DNA of 64,000 bases, from positions 186,001 through 250,000 of the forward strand of contig CAZASN010000002.1 in assembly GCA_964487915.1 (NCBI GenBank), given 5' to 3'. Positions 25,038 to 33,346 of this stretch are shown piece after piece (position 1 is the stretch's first letter; each line of letters starts with the position of its first letter). The notes beneath the pieces were generated by a model. That model did no database searches. It saw nothing but the letters and a program-made list of their open reading frames with translations, and was not told the DNA's origin. Origin of the DNA: Proruminimicrobium sp964487915. GTDB lineage: Bacteria > Elusimicrobiota > Endomicrobiia > Endomicrobiales > Endomicrobiaceae. A program made the translations under genes and the position numbers.

Positions 25038-27233
25038 ATGAAATACTTGGTAATAGTAGAGTCTCCCGCTAAAGAAAAAACAATATCAAAAATCCTTGGA
25101 AAGGACTATACGGTTAAAAGTTCTTTCGGCCATATCAGAGATCTTCCGAAAAGCAAAATCGGAATAGACACGGAAGATAATTTTAAACCCACGTATATAG
25201 CGGTTCCGAAATCAAAACAAGTCATAGCAAATTTAAAAAAAGCCGTTGAAGCCGTTGACCATGTATATCTTGCAACCGATTTTGACAGGGAAGGGGAAGC
25301 TATCGCATGGCATCTGCAGGAACTGTTAAAATTAAAAGACGGGCAGACAAGCAGAATAACATTTCACGAAATTACGTCGGAAGCGATAAAAGACGCGGTC
25401 AAAAATCCGAGAAAACTGGATATGGCTCTCGTTGACAGCCAGCAGGCCAGAAGAATTTTGGACAGACTGGTAGGTTATAAACTGTCGCCTTTATTATGGA
25501 AAAAGATAAAAAGAGGATTGTCCGCCGGAAGAGTTCAGTCGGTCGCCGTTATGATGATCTGCGACAGGGAAGAAGAAATCAATAAATTTATTCCGGTTGA
25601 ATATTGGTCAATCACGGCCGAACTTCAAAAAACCGATATAGCTTTTAAAGCCAACCTTATATCAAAAAACGGCGTAAAATTTGAAAAGCTTTCAATAAAA
25701 AACAAACAGGAAGCCGATACTATATTAAATGATCTGCAAAATGCGAAATACAGCGTAAGCAAAGTTGAAAAGAAAGAAAGAAGAAGATCGCCTTACGGTC
25801 CTTATACCACTTCAACCATGCAGCAGGATATTTCAAGAAGAATAGGTTTTTCCCCTTCAAAAACAATGATGATAGCGCAGCATTTGTACGAAGGAGTAAA
25901 TACGGGCTCGGAAGGAGTAGTCGGTCTTATAACATATATGAGAACCGATTCGCTAAACGTCGCAAAATCGGCTCAGGATGAAACTTTAAAATTTATAGAA
26001 GCGCAATACGGCAAAGGGTTTCTGCCGAAAACACCGAGATTTTACAAAACAAAATCAAAAGGAGCTCAGGAAGCCCACGAAGCGATAAGACCCACTTCCG
26101 TGCGCAGAACTCCGGAATTGATGAAAGAATATTTATCGTCCGACGAATATAAACTTTACGACGCAATCTGGAAGAGATTCGTCGCAAGCCAGATGGCTGA
26201 CGCCGTTTACGATACTACAAGCGTAGACATATCGGCAAACGACTGTATTTTCAGAGCGTCGGGAAGCGCGCTTAAATTTGAAGGTTTTACTAAAGTATAT
26301 TACGTTCGTGACGAAGACGAAAAAGACGATTTGAAACTTCCCGTTCTTGAAGAAAAAGATATTTTGAATTTATTAAATCTTCTTTCCGAACAGCATTTTA
26401 CCGAACCGCCGGCAAGATATAACGAAGCAAGTTTGATTAAGGCTCTTGAAGAACACGGAATAGGCCGTCCGTCAACTTATGCTCCGACCATTAAAACGAT
26501 TCTTGACAGATTATACGTCAGGCTTGAAGCGAAAAAATTTATTCCGACCGATCTGGGAATAGTTGTAAACAATTTTTTAAAAACGCATTTTAACGACGTC
26601 ATAAATTATGATTTTACCGCCGATATTGAAGAAAAATTTGACGATATAGCCGAAAGCAAAGTGAAATGGCAGGAAGTAATTAAAAAATTTTACGCTCCTT
26701 TTGAAACGGATATAACGACCGCCGAAAAAACGGCGCAGAGGCAGAAAGTAGAACCGAAAATGACGGACGAAAAATGCCCCGCGTGCGGAAAGCCGATGGT
26801 TATAAGAGACAGCAGAAGAGGCCCGTTTATGGCCTGCTCCGGCTATCCGGACTGCAAAACGACGTTCTCCGTTGACAAAGACGGAAAAAAAGTAAGCAAC
26901 GAACCCGAAGTCACCGACGAAAAATGCCCGAAATGCGGAGGAATGCTTCTTAAAAAAAGAGGTTTCAGAGGCCCGTATCTCGCCTGCGAACATTATCCGG
27001 AATGCAAAACGACTTTCTCAATAGATAAAAACGGCAACAAAGTCATAAGACCGGAGCCGGAAAAAACCGATATCAAATGCGAAAAATGCGGAAGCCCAAT
27101 GCTTAAAAGAATCGGGAAAAGAGGACCGTTTTTAACTTGTTCCGCTTTTCCGAAATGCAGGAATTTGCAATGGATAAAACAGGACAAACCGGTCAAGCCG
27201 GAAAAACAGAAGAAAGCCAAATCCAAGAAATAG
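25038..27233 (+). CDS. topA: DNA topoisomerase I
   Basis: 731 residues, type IA topoisomerase that relaxes negative supercoils. The TOPRIM domain has YLVIVESPAKEKTISKIL, FGHIRDLPKSK and YLATDFDREGEAIAWHL. The catalytic Tyr is in GLITYMRTDS. The gate region has RPSTYAPTI. Three C-terminal zinc ribbons carry tetracysteine sets (ekCPaCGkPM...ACSGYPdC, KCPKCGG...ACEHYPEC, KCEKCGS...TCSAFPKC). It lies 40 nt after dprA, and its 3' end overlaps the xerC start. Confidence 0.97.
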   Translation: MKYLVIVESPAKEKTISKILGKDYTVKSSFGHIRDLPKSKIGIDTEDNFKPTYIAVPKSKQVIANLKKAVEAVDHVYLATDFDREGEAIAWHLQELLKLKDGQTSRITFHEITSEAIKDAVKNPRKLDMALVDSQQARRILDRLVGYKLSPLLWKKIKRGLSAGRVQSVAVMMICDREEEINKFIPVEYWSITAELQKTDIAFKANLISKNGVKFEKLSIKNKQEADTILNDLQNAKYSVSKVEKKERRRSPYGPYTTSTMQQDISRRIGFSPSKTMMIAQHLYEGVNTGSEGVVGLITYMRTDSLNVAKSAQDETLKFIEAQYGKGFLPKTPRFYKTKSKGAQEAHEAIRPTSVRRTPELMKEYLSSDEYKLYDAIWKRFVASQMADAVYDTTSVDISANDCIFRASGSALKFEGFTKVYYVRDEDEKDDLKLPVLEEKDILNLLNLLSEQHFTEPPARYNEASLIKALEEHGIGRPSTYAPTIKTILDRLYVRLEAKKFIPTDLGIVVNNFLKTHFNDVINYDFTADIEEKFDDIAESKVKWQEVIKKFYAPFETDITTAEKTAQRQKVEPKMTDEKCPACGKPMVIRDSRRGPFMACSGYPDCKTTFSVDKDGKKVSNEPEVTDEKCPKCGGMLLKKRGFRGPYLACEHYPECKTTFSIDKNGNKVIRPEPEKTDIKCEKCGSPMLKRIGKRGPFLTCSAFPKCRNLQWIKQDKPVKPEKQKKAKSKK

Positions 27234-28096
27234 AACGCTTTGTGCGGTATATAAGCGCCGAAAGAAATTATTCCGGACATACGGCAAGAGCGTATGCGGC
27301 AGACATGCGCGGTTTTGCCGTTTTTTTAAAAAACAAACATAATTCCGTCTCTTTTGAAAACTGCACGAAACAGACCGTCAGGGATTATCTGGCTTTTCTT
27401 TATAATAATAATCTTAAAAAAAGTTCAATAGGAAGAAAGCTTGCCGTTTTAAAATCTTTTTATAAATTTTTGGCGATAAATTCGCGGATAACTACAAATC
27501 CGGTGTCGGCAATGGCGACTCCTAAAAAAGAAAAAAAGATTCCGGTTTTCTTAACCGAACAGGAAATCCGCGATTTGTTTGATATTGCGCAGCTGCCGTT
27601 AAGGGATAAAGCGATGCTTGAGCTTTTGTATTCGTCAGGCATAAGAATTGAAGAAATGGTAAATTTAAATCTTAAAGATCTGGATATAATATCAGAAACT
27701 CTAAAAGTGTTCGGAAAAGGCGCAAAGGAAAGAACAGTTCCCGTCGGCGTAAAATGTTTAAACGCGATTAAAGAATATCTTGACTTTCGGCGCGGCGCGG
27801 GCCAAAGCTGCAAAACGGATTCTCCCATGTTTTTAAATAAAGACGGCGCGCGGATATCTTCAAGAGGAGCCCGCAAGGCGCTTCACGGCTGGTTTATTAA
27901 AGCCGGTTATTTAAAAAAAGTTTCGCCTCACACGATAAGGCACAGTTTTGCGACGCATATGCTTGACAGAGGCTGCGGAATAAGGACTGTGCAGCAGATA
28001 CTGGGACATAAAAATCTGGCGACGACGCAGATATATACCCATGTCACTCTTGAAAGTTTAAGAAAAATTTACGACCAGGCACATCCGAGAAAATAA
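27170..28096 (+). CDS. xerC: Tyrosine recombinase XerC/XerD
   Basis: 309 residues from the ATG at 27170, which has AGGA seven bases upstream. The start overlaps the end of topA by 64 nt; longer in-frame versions run deeper into topA and lack a ribosome site. The N-terminal core-binding domain (IERFVRYISAERNYSGHTAR) precedes the catalytic domain with Arg in YSSGIRIEEMVNL, Lys in KGAKERTVPV, HTIRHSFATHML, LGHKNLATTQIYTHV and the nucleophile Tyr in QIYTHV. The length and topA neighbourhood indicate the housekeeping dimer-resolution enzyme, not a mobile-element integrase. No dif site was identified here. Confidence 0.9.
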   Translation: MDKTGQTGQAGKTEESQIQEIERFVRYISAERNYSGHTARAYAADMRGFAVFLKNKHNSVSFENCTKQTVRDYLAFLYNNNLKKSSIGRKLAVLKSFYKFLAINSRITTNPVSAMATPKKEKKIPVFLTEQEIRDLFDIAQLPLRDKAMLELLYSSGIRIEEMVNLNLKDLDIISETLKVFGKGAKERTVPVGVKCLNAIKEYLDFRRGAGQSCKTDSPMFLNKDGARISSRGARKALHGWFIKAGYLKKVSPHTIRHSFATHMLDRGCGIRTVQQILGHKNLATTQIYTHVTLESLRKIYDQAHPRK

Positions 28097-28098
28097 AA

Positions 28099-29025
28099 AT
28101 GACAGAAAATATTAAAGCTCTAATGGAAGATTTCGGCTGTAACGAGGATGAAGCAAGACAGGCGCTTGAGCTTGCCGGCGGAAATCTTGAACAGGCCATA
28201 ATAAATATAGGAATAATGTTAAAGTACATTACCGCCTACAAAGCCAAAATAAATTTTAAACAGAAAAGTATTTTCGGACTTATTCATATAATCGCAAACA
28301 GCAAAAACGCGGAACTGATGAGATTCAGTTCGGTTATGTCTTACAATCCGATCGTTTACGAATATCCCGTTTCCGTCGACTGGTTTTCGTTTGAAAAATC
28401 AATTTATTCGTACAGACTGACGCCGGGAGTAATTGAAAATTACACAAAAACAATAGATACGGAATTTAAGGATTTTATAGCCGAAAGGCTTAACAGACAG
28501 AAAATATTAATGTCGGACGACATGAAAAATCTTTTTGAAGAGTTTTTTGTGCTTGACGATATAGAAATAGACATAGTGGCCGAAGAACTTACGCTCAGGG
28601 AATTCAGAAAACTGCCGAATTACGAAAATGTAACGAGTCCCGGCACGGCCAATTTTGCAGAAGTTGAGGATATCAAACTTGAAACTATAATTCTGGAAGA
28701 CACCGCCGGAAAAAACGTTGAAAATATTATTCCGGGAGACGTTGTGCTTGCCATAATAACCGATACCAGAGACATCGCTTATTACATCGGGCATTTGTTG
28801 GGAGCAAGAAAGGAAAATGAGATGATCCCGATGCCGGCCGCCGTCAAGAAAATAGAAGAAAACAAGGATTATTTTGAAGTCAGTTTAAAATACGCCGATC
28901 TGATAACGGGAGTTTCGCAGATAAAAAAAGGAAGAGTTCTTAAAGTTCTCGGAGCCAAAAGACAGCCGTGGTGGAAAAGTTTTTCAACTATTTTTACGTT
29001 CAGCGAAGAATCGCAAAAAAAATAA
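28099..29025 (+). CDS. Unknown cytoplasmic protein with an N-terminal UBA-like domain
   Basis: 308 residues with no signal or membrane segment. Residues 1-40 (IKALMEDFGCNEDEARQALE then GGNLEQAIINIG) have the three-helix UBA/EF-Ts N-terminal pattern with its 'GGN.e.AI' turn. The remaining 260 residues are not a family I know. They include a hydrophobic strand-rich C-terminal half (GDVVLAIITDTRDIAYYIGH) ending near KRQPWWKSFSTIF. It starts 2 nt after xerC and ends the topA-xerC operon. Because UBA-like modules mostly bind proteins, it may be an adaptor; this is inference. Confidence 0.6.
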   Translation: MTENIKALMEDFGCNEDEARQALELAGGNLEQAIINIGIMLKYITAYKAKINFKQKSIFGLIHIIANSKNAELMRFSSVMSYNPIVYEYPVSVDWFSFEKSIYSYRLTPGVIENYTKTIDTEFKDFIAERLNRQKILMSDDMKNLFEEFFVLDDIEIDIVAEELTLREFRKLPNYENVTSPGTANFAEVEDIKLETIILEDTAGKNVENIIPGDVVLAIITDTRDIAYYIGHLLGARKENEMIPMPAAVKKIEENKDYFEVSLKYADLITGVSQIKKGRVLKVLGAKRQPWWKSFSTIFTFSEESQKK

Positions 29026-29075
29026 CATAAACATAAATTTCAGTCGGTTTTTTTAAAAAAAATTTCGGGAAACAC

Positions 29076-29104
29076 TTGATTTTTTTTTCAAATTGATTTA
29101 TTAT
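29076..29104 (+). promoter_or_regulatory. Promoter of the Lys-rich small gene
   Basis: TTGATT (29076-29081), a 17-nt spacer and TATTAT (29099-29104). A short GTCTC/GAGAC hairpin lies in the leader before the Shine-Dalgarno. Confidence 0.5.
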
Positions 29105-29184
29105 ATGGACGTAGTATTTGTAAAAGTTCTTTTTTTTGGATGTTCAAAAAGTCTCTTTTTGAGACGAGAAAAAGGAGATTAAAC

Positions 29185-29277
29185 ATGCCTTGTTGCAAAA
29201 AAGCCGCAAAGAAGAAAGTTGCAAAAAAAGTTGTTAAAAAAGCTGCGAAGAAAAAAGTAGCGAAAAAGAAAAAATAA
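29185..29277 (+). CDS. Tiny Lys-rich, histone H1-like protein
   Basis: A 30-residue product, too short for normal ORF callers. ATG at 29185 has GGAG eight bases upstream and TAA is at 29275. It begins MPCCKKAAKKKVAKKVVKK and contains 16 Lys among 30 residues, in alternating AKK/VKK blocks like the tails of bacterial H1-like proteins (Hc1, AlgP). It has its own promoter and an intrinsic terminator 25 nt after the stop, so it is a separate gene. It probably binds nucleic acid. The Cys-Cys pair near the start is unusual. Confidence 0.7.
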   Translation: MPCCKKAAKKKVAKKVVKKAAKKKVAKKKK

Positions 29278-29302
29278 AACATCCAGATTACCGATAGAAA
29301 AA

Positions 29303-29332
29303 ATCCTCCGCCTTACGGGCGGGGGATTTTTT
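29303..29332 (+). terminator. Intrinsic terminator after the Lys-rich gene
   Basis: AATCCTCCGCC, loop TTAC, GGGCGGGGGATTTTTT: a GC-rich stem followed by a T-run. The Nudix gene begins 29 nt further on. Confidence 0.85.
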
Positions 29333-29360
29333 ACGGCTTTAAATTTTATATAATATCGGC

Positions 29361-29828
29361 ATGGGTCAGTTTCAGGAAACATCTGCCGGAGCAATAATTT
29401 ACACGGTAAAAAACGGCGGCATTTTATTTTTGCTTGTTTATTCGGCGAAAAATTTGCAGTGGGGTTTCCCGAAAGGGCATATTGAAAAAGGCGAAACGGA
29501 AATACAGACGGCCGCAAGAGAAATATTTGAAGAAACCGGAATAAGCGAATTGGAATTTGCCGGTAATTTTAAATGTACGGATTCGTACAGAACAAAAGGA
29601 GTGCTTCCGCATACGCTCGGTAGTATTATTACAAAAAATGTTATATACTATCTCTGTCGCACGCAGAGCGATTTCGTTGACAGAAACAACGGCGAAATTG
29701 AAAAATGCGGATGGTTTGATTTTGAATCTGCTCAGAAAGTTTTAAAATATAACGCGCAAAAACTAATGTTGAAAAAAGCAAAAGATTTTTTGCAAGGGGG
29801 AAAAAATGAATCCTGTATTAAGCAATAA
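29361..29828 (+). CDS. Nudix hydrolase, diadenosine-tetraphosphatase-like
   Basis: 155 residues. The full Nudix box is visible (GHIEKGETEIQTAAREIFEE then TGI), preceded by WGFPKG, the opening typical of asymmetrical Ap4A hydrolases. The N-terminal SAGAIIYTV strand and a C-terminal helix complete the fold. Such enzymes clear Ap4A or other dinucleotides in the cytoplasm. The last 23 nt overlap the BI-1 gene start, indicating coupling. Confidence 0.85.
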   Translation: MGQFQETSAGAIIYTVKNGGILFLLVYSAKNLQWGFPKGHIEKGETEIQTAAREIFEETGISELEFAGNFKCTDSYRTKGVLPHTLGSIITKNVIYYLCRTQSDFVDRNNGEIEKCGWFDFESAQKVLKYNAQKLMLKKAKDFLQGGKNESCIKQ

Positions 29829-30513
29829 AACATTCAGCAATCTCGGTTACGGGCAGGAAACTATGACCGTAAAAGGAACTATAAATAAAAGTTTCCTGTT
29901 GTGGGCTATTTTGGCGGCGGGCGCCTATCTCGGATGGACTTCTCCGAATGTCGTTATGCCGTTGGTCTGGCCGCTTGTGATAGTGTCGTTTGTGCTTGCA
30001 ATCGTTACTGTTTTTAAGAAAAATATATCTCCGTGGACTTCGCCGGTTTACGCGTTTTTAGAAGGGTTGTTTTTGGGGGTCATTACTTTAATTTTTGAAA
30101 AATCTTATCCGGGCATCGCGGTTAACGCTATTTTCCTTACAATCAGCGTTTTATTCTGTATGCTTTTTGCGTTCAAAGCCGGATATATAAGAGCGACGAA
30201 TAAATTTTATGCGGTTGTAGGCGTTTCAACGTTTGCGATCATGCTTCTTTATATTGTTAATTTGGTAATAAGCTTATTCGGCGGCGCCGGCATTCCTTTT
30301 CTTTATTCTTCTTCAACATTCGGAATTTTGTTCAGCATTTTTGTGGTTATAATCGCTTCGTTAAATTTAATAATAGATTTTGACATCATTCAAAAAGGCG
30401 CAATGTCGGGAGCTCCTAAATATATGGAATGGTACGGCGGGTTTGCTTTAATGATAACTCTGGTATGGCTGTATCTTGAAATATTGAGATTGTTGACCAA
30501 ACTAAGAAATTAA
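29806..30513 (+). CDS. Bax inhibitor-1/YccA-like membrane protein
   Basis: 235 residues with seven hydrophobic helices. Family marks are TYNKTFSNLGYGQ-type N-terminus (here NKTFSNLGYGQETMTVKG), FLEGLFLGVITL (acidic residue in helix 3), LIIDFDIIQKGAMSGAPKYM and EWYGGFALMITLVWLYLEIL. This resembles the YccA/YetJ branch, some of which are pH-sensitive Ca2+ leak channels of the inner membrane. GGGGG precedes the ATG, and engB follows after 1 nt. Confidence 0.88.
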   Translation: MNPVLSNKTFSNLGYGQETMTVKGTINKSFLLWAILAAGAYLGWTSPNVVMPLVWPLVIVSFVLAIVTVFKKNISPWTSPVYAFLEGLFLGVITLIFEKSYPGIAVNAIFLTISVLFCMLFAFKAGYIRATNKFYAVVGVSTFAIMLLYIVNLVISLFGGAGIPFLYSSSTFGILFSIFVVIIASLNLIIDFDIIQKGAMSGAPKYMEWYGGFALMITLVWLYLEILRLLTKLRN

Positions 30514-30514
30514 A

Positions 30515-31099
30515 ATGACGGTAAAACTTACGGATACGTCTTTTTTCATATCTTCGACAGAACCTCAGAATCTGCCCCAAAGCATTTCCGAGGTTGCTTT
30601 TGTCGGAAGATCAAACGTCGGAAAAAGTTCGGTTATAAACGCAATCTGCAATAAAAAAAATCTGGCCAGAACTTCAAAAACGCCCGGCAGAACGAGGGCT
30701 ATAAATATTTTTACGCCGTCAAACGGCAGATGGATTGTCGATCTTCCCGGTTACGGTTTTGCAAAAGTATCCGAAGAGGAGAAAACTTCTTGGAAGCAGA
30801 TGATAGAAGGATACATAACCGGAAGAAAAAATCTTAAAGCCGTATATATACTTGTTGACGGGCTTGTCGGTCCGACGGAACTTGACCGCGTGATGATAGA
30901 ATGGGTCAGGGCGGTTAATGTTAAGTTTAAAATTATCGTAAATAAAACCGACAGAATATCAAATTTGAATTTGGAAAAACTTAAAAGCGATACGGCTGAA
31001 AATTTAGGAATTGATAAAAATTTAATTTTTTGCGTCAGCGCTAAAACAAAAGCCGGAATCGGAAATATAACGGGCGATGTCGGGAATTTATTATTGTAA
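30515..31099 (+). CDS. engB: Ribosome-biogenesis GTPase EngB (YsxC)
   Basis: 194 residues. TRAFAC-class GTPase motifs in order: G1 GRSNVGKSSVINAI, G2 region TSKTPGRTRAINIF, G3 DLPGYGFAKVSEEE, G4 VNKTDRIS and G5 CVSAKTKAGI. It helps assembly of the large ribosomal subunit. It sits 1 nt after the BI-1 gene and ends 13 nt before a lipoprotein gene. Confidence 0.95.
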   Translation: MTVKLTDTSFFISSTEPQNLPQSISEVAFVGRSNVGKSSVINAICNKKNLARTSKTPGRTRAINIFTPSNGRWIVDLPGYGFAKVSEEEKTSWKQMIEGYITGRKNLKAVYILVDGLVGPTELDRVMIEWVRAVNVKFKIIVNKTDRISNLNLEKLKSDTAENLGIDKNLIFCVSAKTKAGIGNITGDVGNLLL

Positions 31100-31112
31100 A
31101 GGGAGACGAGAA

Positions 31113-31430
31113 ATGAAAAAGTTTTTTGTGTTGGCGTTGTTTTTGGCGGGCGGAATTCTATTTTCGGGTTGTGCGAGCGTTAAAGCGCCGGTATTGGGAT
31201 TAATTTATACCGATGTAAAAGCTCCGGAAGCCGTAACTTCAAATACCGGAAAATCCAAAAAAGGAACGGCTGTAGCGACGTCTATTATGGGGCTTATAGC
31301 GCAAGGCGATGCAAGTATTGAAACTGCGGCAAAAAGCGCCGGAATTACAAAAATACATCATGTTGACTATCACTCAACGTCGGTTCTGGGGATTTATTCA
31401 ACATTTACCGTAACGGTTTACGGAGAATAA
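31113..31430 (+). CDS. TRL-like family lipoprotein
   Basis: 105 residues from the ATG at 31113, which has GGGAGACGAG upstream; an in-frame extension into engB lacks a ribosome site. The signal ends in lipobox LFSGC. The body (APVLGLIYTDVKAPEAVTSN, KKGTAVATSIMGLIAQGDAS, TKIHHVDYHSTSVLGIYSTF) matches the short TRL domain found in small lipoproteins of several Gram-negative phyla. Its function is not known. It is probably outer-membrane or inner-membrane anchored. Confidence 0.75.
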   Translation: MKKFFVLALFLAGGILFSGCASVKAPVLGLIYTDVKAPEAVTSNTGKSKKGTAVATSIMGLIAQGDASIETAAKSAGITKIHHVDYHSTSVLGIYSTFTVTVYGE

Positions 31431-31482
31431 TTTTTACAAGCGGTAAAAAATAAAAAGCAGGTATATTAACGGGAGGAGTACA

Positions 31483-31941
31483 ATGAAAAAAGTTTTGTTG
31501 GTATTGTTGGCGGTTGTTCTTTTAGGCGGCGCGGCACAGGCTCAGGTCATTAAATTGTCATTGTGGGGAGACATTTGCGTTCCCAATGAAGATTACACCG
31601 GAGGTCTTGAACTTGCAATCGGTACGGAAACACCGGCTGTTGACGGAGTCCAGCTTGCGTTTATTTATGCTCAGGCGGATAAAATGAGAGGATTGCAGTC
31701 TGCTCTTGTATCAAGCACGAAAGACGGACAAGGCGTTCAGTGGAGCGTTGTAAATTTGGCCGATAAATTTCAGGGAGCCCAGCTGGGTTGGGTTAACTGG
31801 ACAAAAGATATGAAGGGTTTGCAGTTAGGATTGGTTAACTATACCGAAGAAATGAAAGGTATACAGCTTGGATTTATAAATATTATAAAAAATAATCCAA
31901 GTTTCTTGCCGGTATTTGTATTTTTCAACTTCTGTTTCTAA
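31483..31941 (+). CDS. Secreted surface-repeat protein (LA_2272-like)
   Basis: 152 residues with a signal peptide (cleavage near AQAQ, residue 20). Roughly 20-residue repeats of the form 'G.QlG.vN...' follow: FQGAQLGWVNWTKDMKG, LQLGLVNYTEEMKGIQ, LGFINI. The C-terminus ends in LPVFVFFNFCF, the usual terminal strand of this family. The repeats suggest a beta-structured surface or outer-membrane protein. The stop codon directly abuts the TTG start of the next gene. The role is unknown. Confidence 0.7.
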   Translation: MKKVLLVLLAVVLLGGAAQAQVIKLSLWGDICVPNEDYTGGLELAIGTETPAVDGVQLAFIYAQADKMRGLQSALVSSTKDGQGVQWSVVNLADKFQGAQLGWVNWTKDMKGLQLGLVNYTEEMKGIQLGFINIIKNNPSFLPVFVFFNFCF

Positions 31942-32376
31942 TTGAAGAGAGTTTTTTTTACTATTATCGTCGGATTCGTGGCCGGACTGATTTTATCGGG
32001 AGTAATAGGCGACGTTTTTTCGTATGCGGCAAGGTCGTATAACAGAATTTATATCGCCAGAACGATATCAAAAGCCGAGAAGATGGTTTCTCAGGACAGA
32101 TACGACAAGGCCATAGAGCTTTACGAAAAGGCATACGCCAAAATCAGTTCGTCCATGAATGACGATAAAACCGAAATTCTTGCCGCAAAAATAAAAAACA
32201 ATCAGGGGCTTTGCCTGTCAAAAAGATTTGAAAAGACAAAAAATGTTCTTGATTTTAAACAAGCGCTGTCGCTGTTTGAAGAAGCGTATGCGACTTACAA
32301 AAAAATAAAAAACGGCGAACTTGCAGACCAGACCGAACAAAACATAAAAATACTGGAAAATATGGCTGAAGTTTAA
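31942..32376 (+). CDS. Membrane-anchored TPR-like protein
   Basis: 144 residues. The only start that keeps the N-terminal membrane helix (VFFTIIVGFVAGLILSGVIG) is a TTG at 31942, directly after the stop of the surface-repeat gene; translation would then depend on coupling. The soluble part has two TPR-like helix pairs (DRYDKAIELYEKAYAKI, DFKQALSLFEEAYATYKKI). The next in-frame ATG would remove the helix. It was probably anchored in the inner membrane and may act with the preceding protein. Confidence 0.6.
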   Translation: MKRVFFTIIVGFVAGLILSGVIGDVFSYAARSYNRIYIARTISKAEKMVSQDRYDKAIELYEKAYAKISSSMNDDKTEILAAKIKNNQGLCLSKRFEKTKNVLDFKQALSLFEEAYATYKKIKNGELADQTEQNIKILENMAEV

Positions 32377-32385
32377 TTAATCAAA

Positions 32386-33264
32386 ATGTTAAACTATTAT
32401 GGCACGGTTATAAGGCCTCCGAGCGAGGCTGACAGTTTAATATTGCAGGTCACTTTAGGATGTTCCGACAATTCGTGTATTTTCTGCCCGGCTTATAAAG
32501 ATAAAAAATTCAAAATTAAAAACATAAAAGAAATAGAAAAAGACATAGCAACCGCCGCCGCGTATTATCCCGAAACGCGCAGGGTTTTTCTTGCCGACGG
32601 AGACGCCTTAATAATTGAGCAGAAAAATTTACTGGCGATTTTTGATAAAATCATCGCGGCGTTTCCGCTTGTTTCAAGAATATCAATGTACGCTTCCGTA
32701 AAATCCGTTGAATTAAAAACGGTTGACGAATTAAAACAATTGCAATCAAAAAAAATGTCTTTGGTTTATATGGGTTTTGAAACCGGCGACGAAGATGTTT
32801 ATAAGTTTACCCGCAAATACGGTTCTGCGCAAAAAAATATTGAAACCGTTTTAAAATTAAAACAGGCCGGAATTAAATCCAACGTTACGGTTATTCTGGG
32901 ACTGGGCGGAGAAAAATTTTCTTTAAAACACGCCGAAAATACGGCGGCTGTTTTAAACAAAGCCCGTCCCGAACAAATAGCGGCGCTGACGCTGATGATC
33001 GTAAAAAATACTCCGCTGTATGAAATATGCCGTTTAAAACAATTTCGTATGCCCGGTGAATTTGCAATATTAAAAGAATTAAAAGTCTTGTTGGAAAATA
33101 TGATGGATTTTAAATGTCTTTTCTTCTCAAACCATGCGTCAAATTACGTTCCGGTATCGGCGAGATTTCCGAAAGACAGAAAAAAAGTGATAAATATTTT
33201 GGATAAAATTATAACTCAATCCGACAAACGCTTGTTACGAAACGAAAATTTAAGAAATCTTTAA
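32386..33264 (+). CDS. Radical SAM protein with a Cx4CxxC cluster
   Basis: 292 residues. The cluster motif is LGCSDNSCIFCPAY, with four rather than three residues between the first two Cys, a spacing seen in a minor radical SAM subfamily. Later blocks are VFLADGDALII (GGE-region equivalent), YMGFETGDEDVYKFTRK and VTVILGLGGEKFS, similar to Elp3/HemN-like barrels. No extra cluster domain is obvious. It is the last gene of the run that starts at engB, and the substrate is unknown. Confidence 0.8.
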   Translation: MLNYYGTVIRPPSEADSLILQVTLGCSDNSCIFCPAYKDKKFKIKNIKEIEKDIATAAAYYPETRRVFLADGDALIIEQKNLLAIFDKIIAAFPLVSRISMYASVKSVELKTVDELKQLQSKKMSLVYMGFETGDEDVYKFTRKYGSAQKNIETVLKLKQAGIKSNVTVILGLGGEKFSLKHAENTAAVLNKARPEQIAALTLMIVKNTPLYEICRLKQFRMPGEFAILKELKVLLENMMDFKCLFFSNHASNYVPVSARFPKDRKKVINILDKIITQSDKRLLRNENLRNL

Positions 33265-33346
33265 TTAATCACGCCTGAAAAATTTTTGCTTATAATTTAA
33301 ATATATTGTTGAAAAATGATATTAAAATATATAAAATATACCAGAT

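Noticed and set aside
27170..28096. Tyrosine recombinase as a sign of an integrated element
   Set aside because: Length, motifs and linkage to topA mark the housekeeping XerC/XerD; no attachment-site repeats or phage genes lie nearby.
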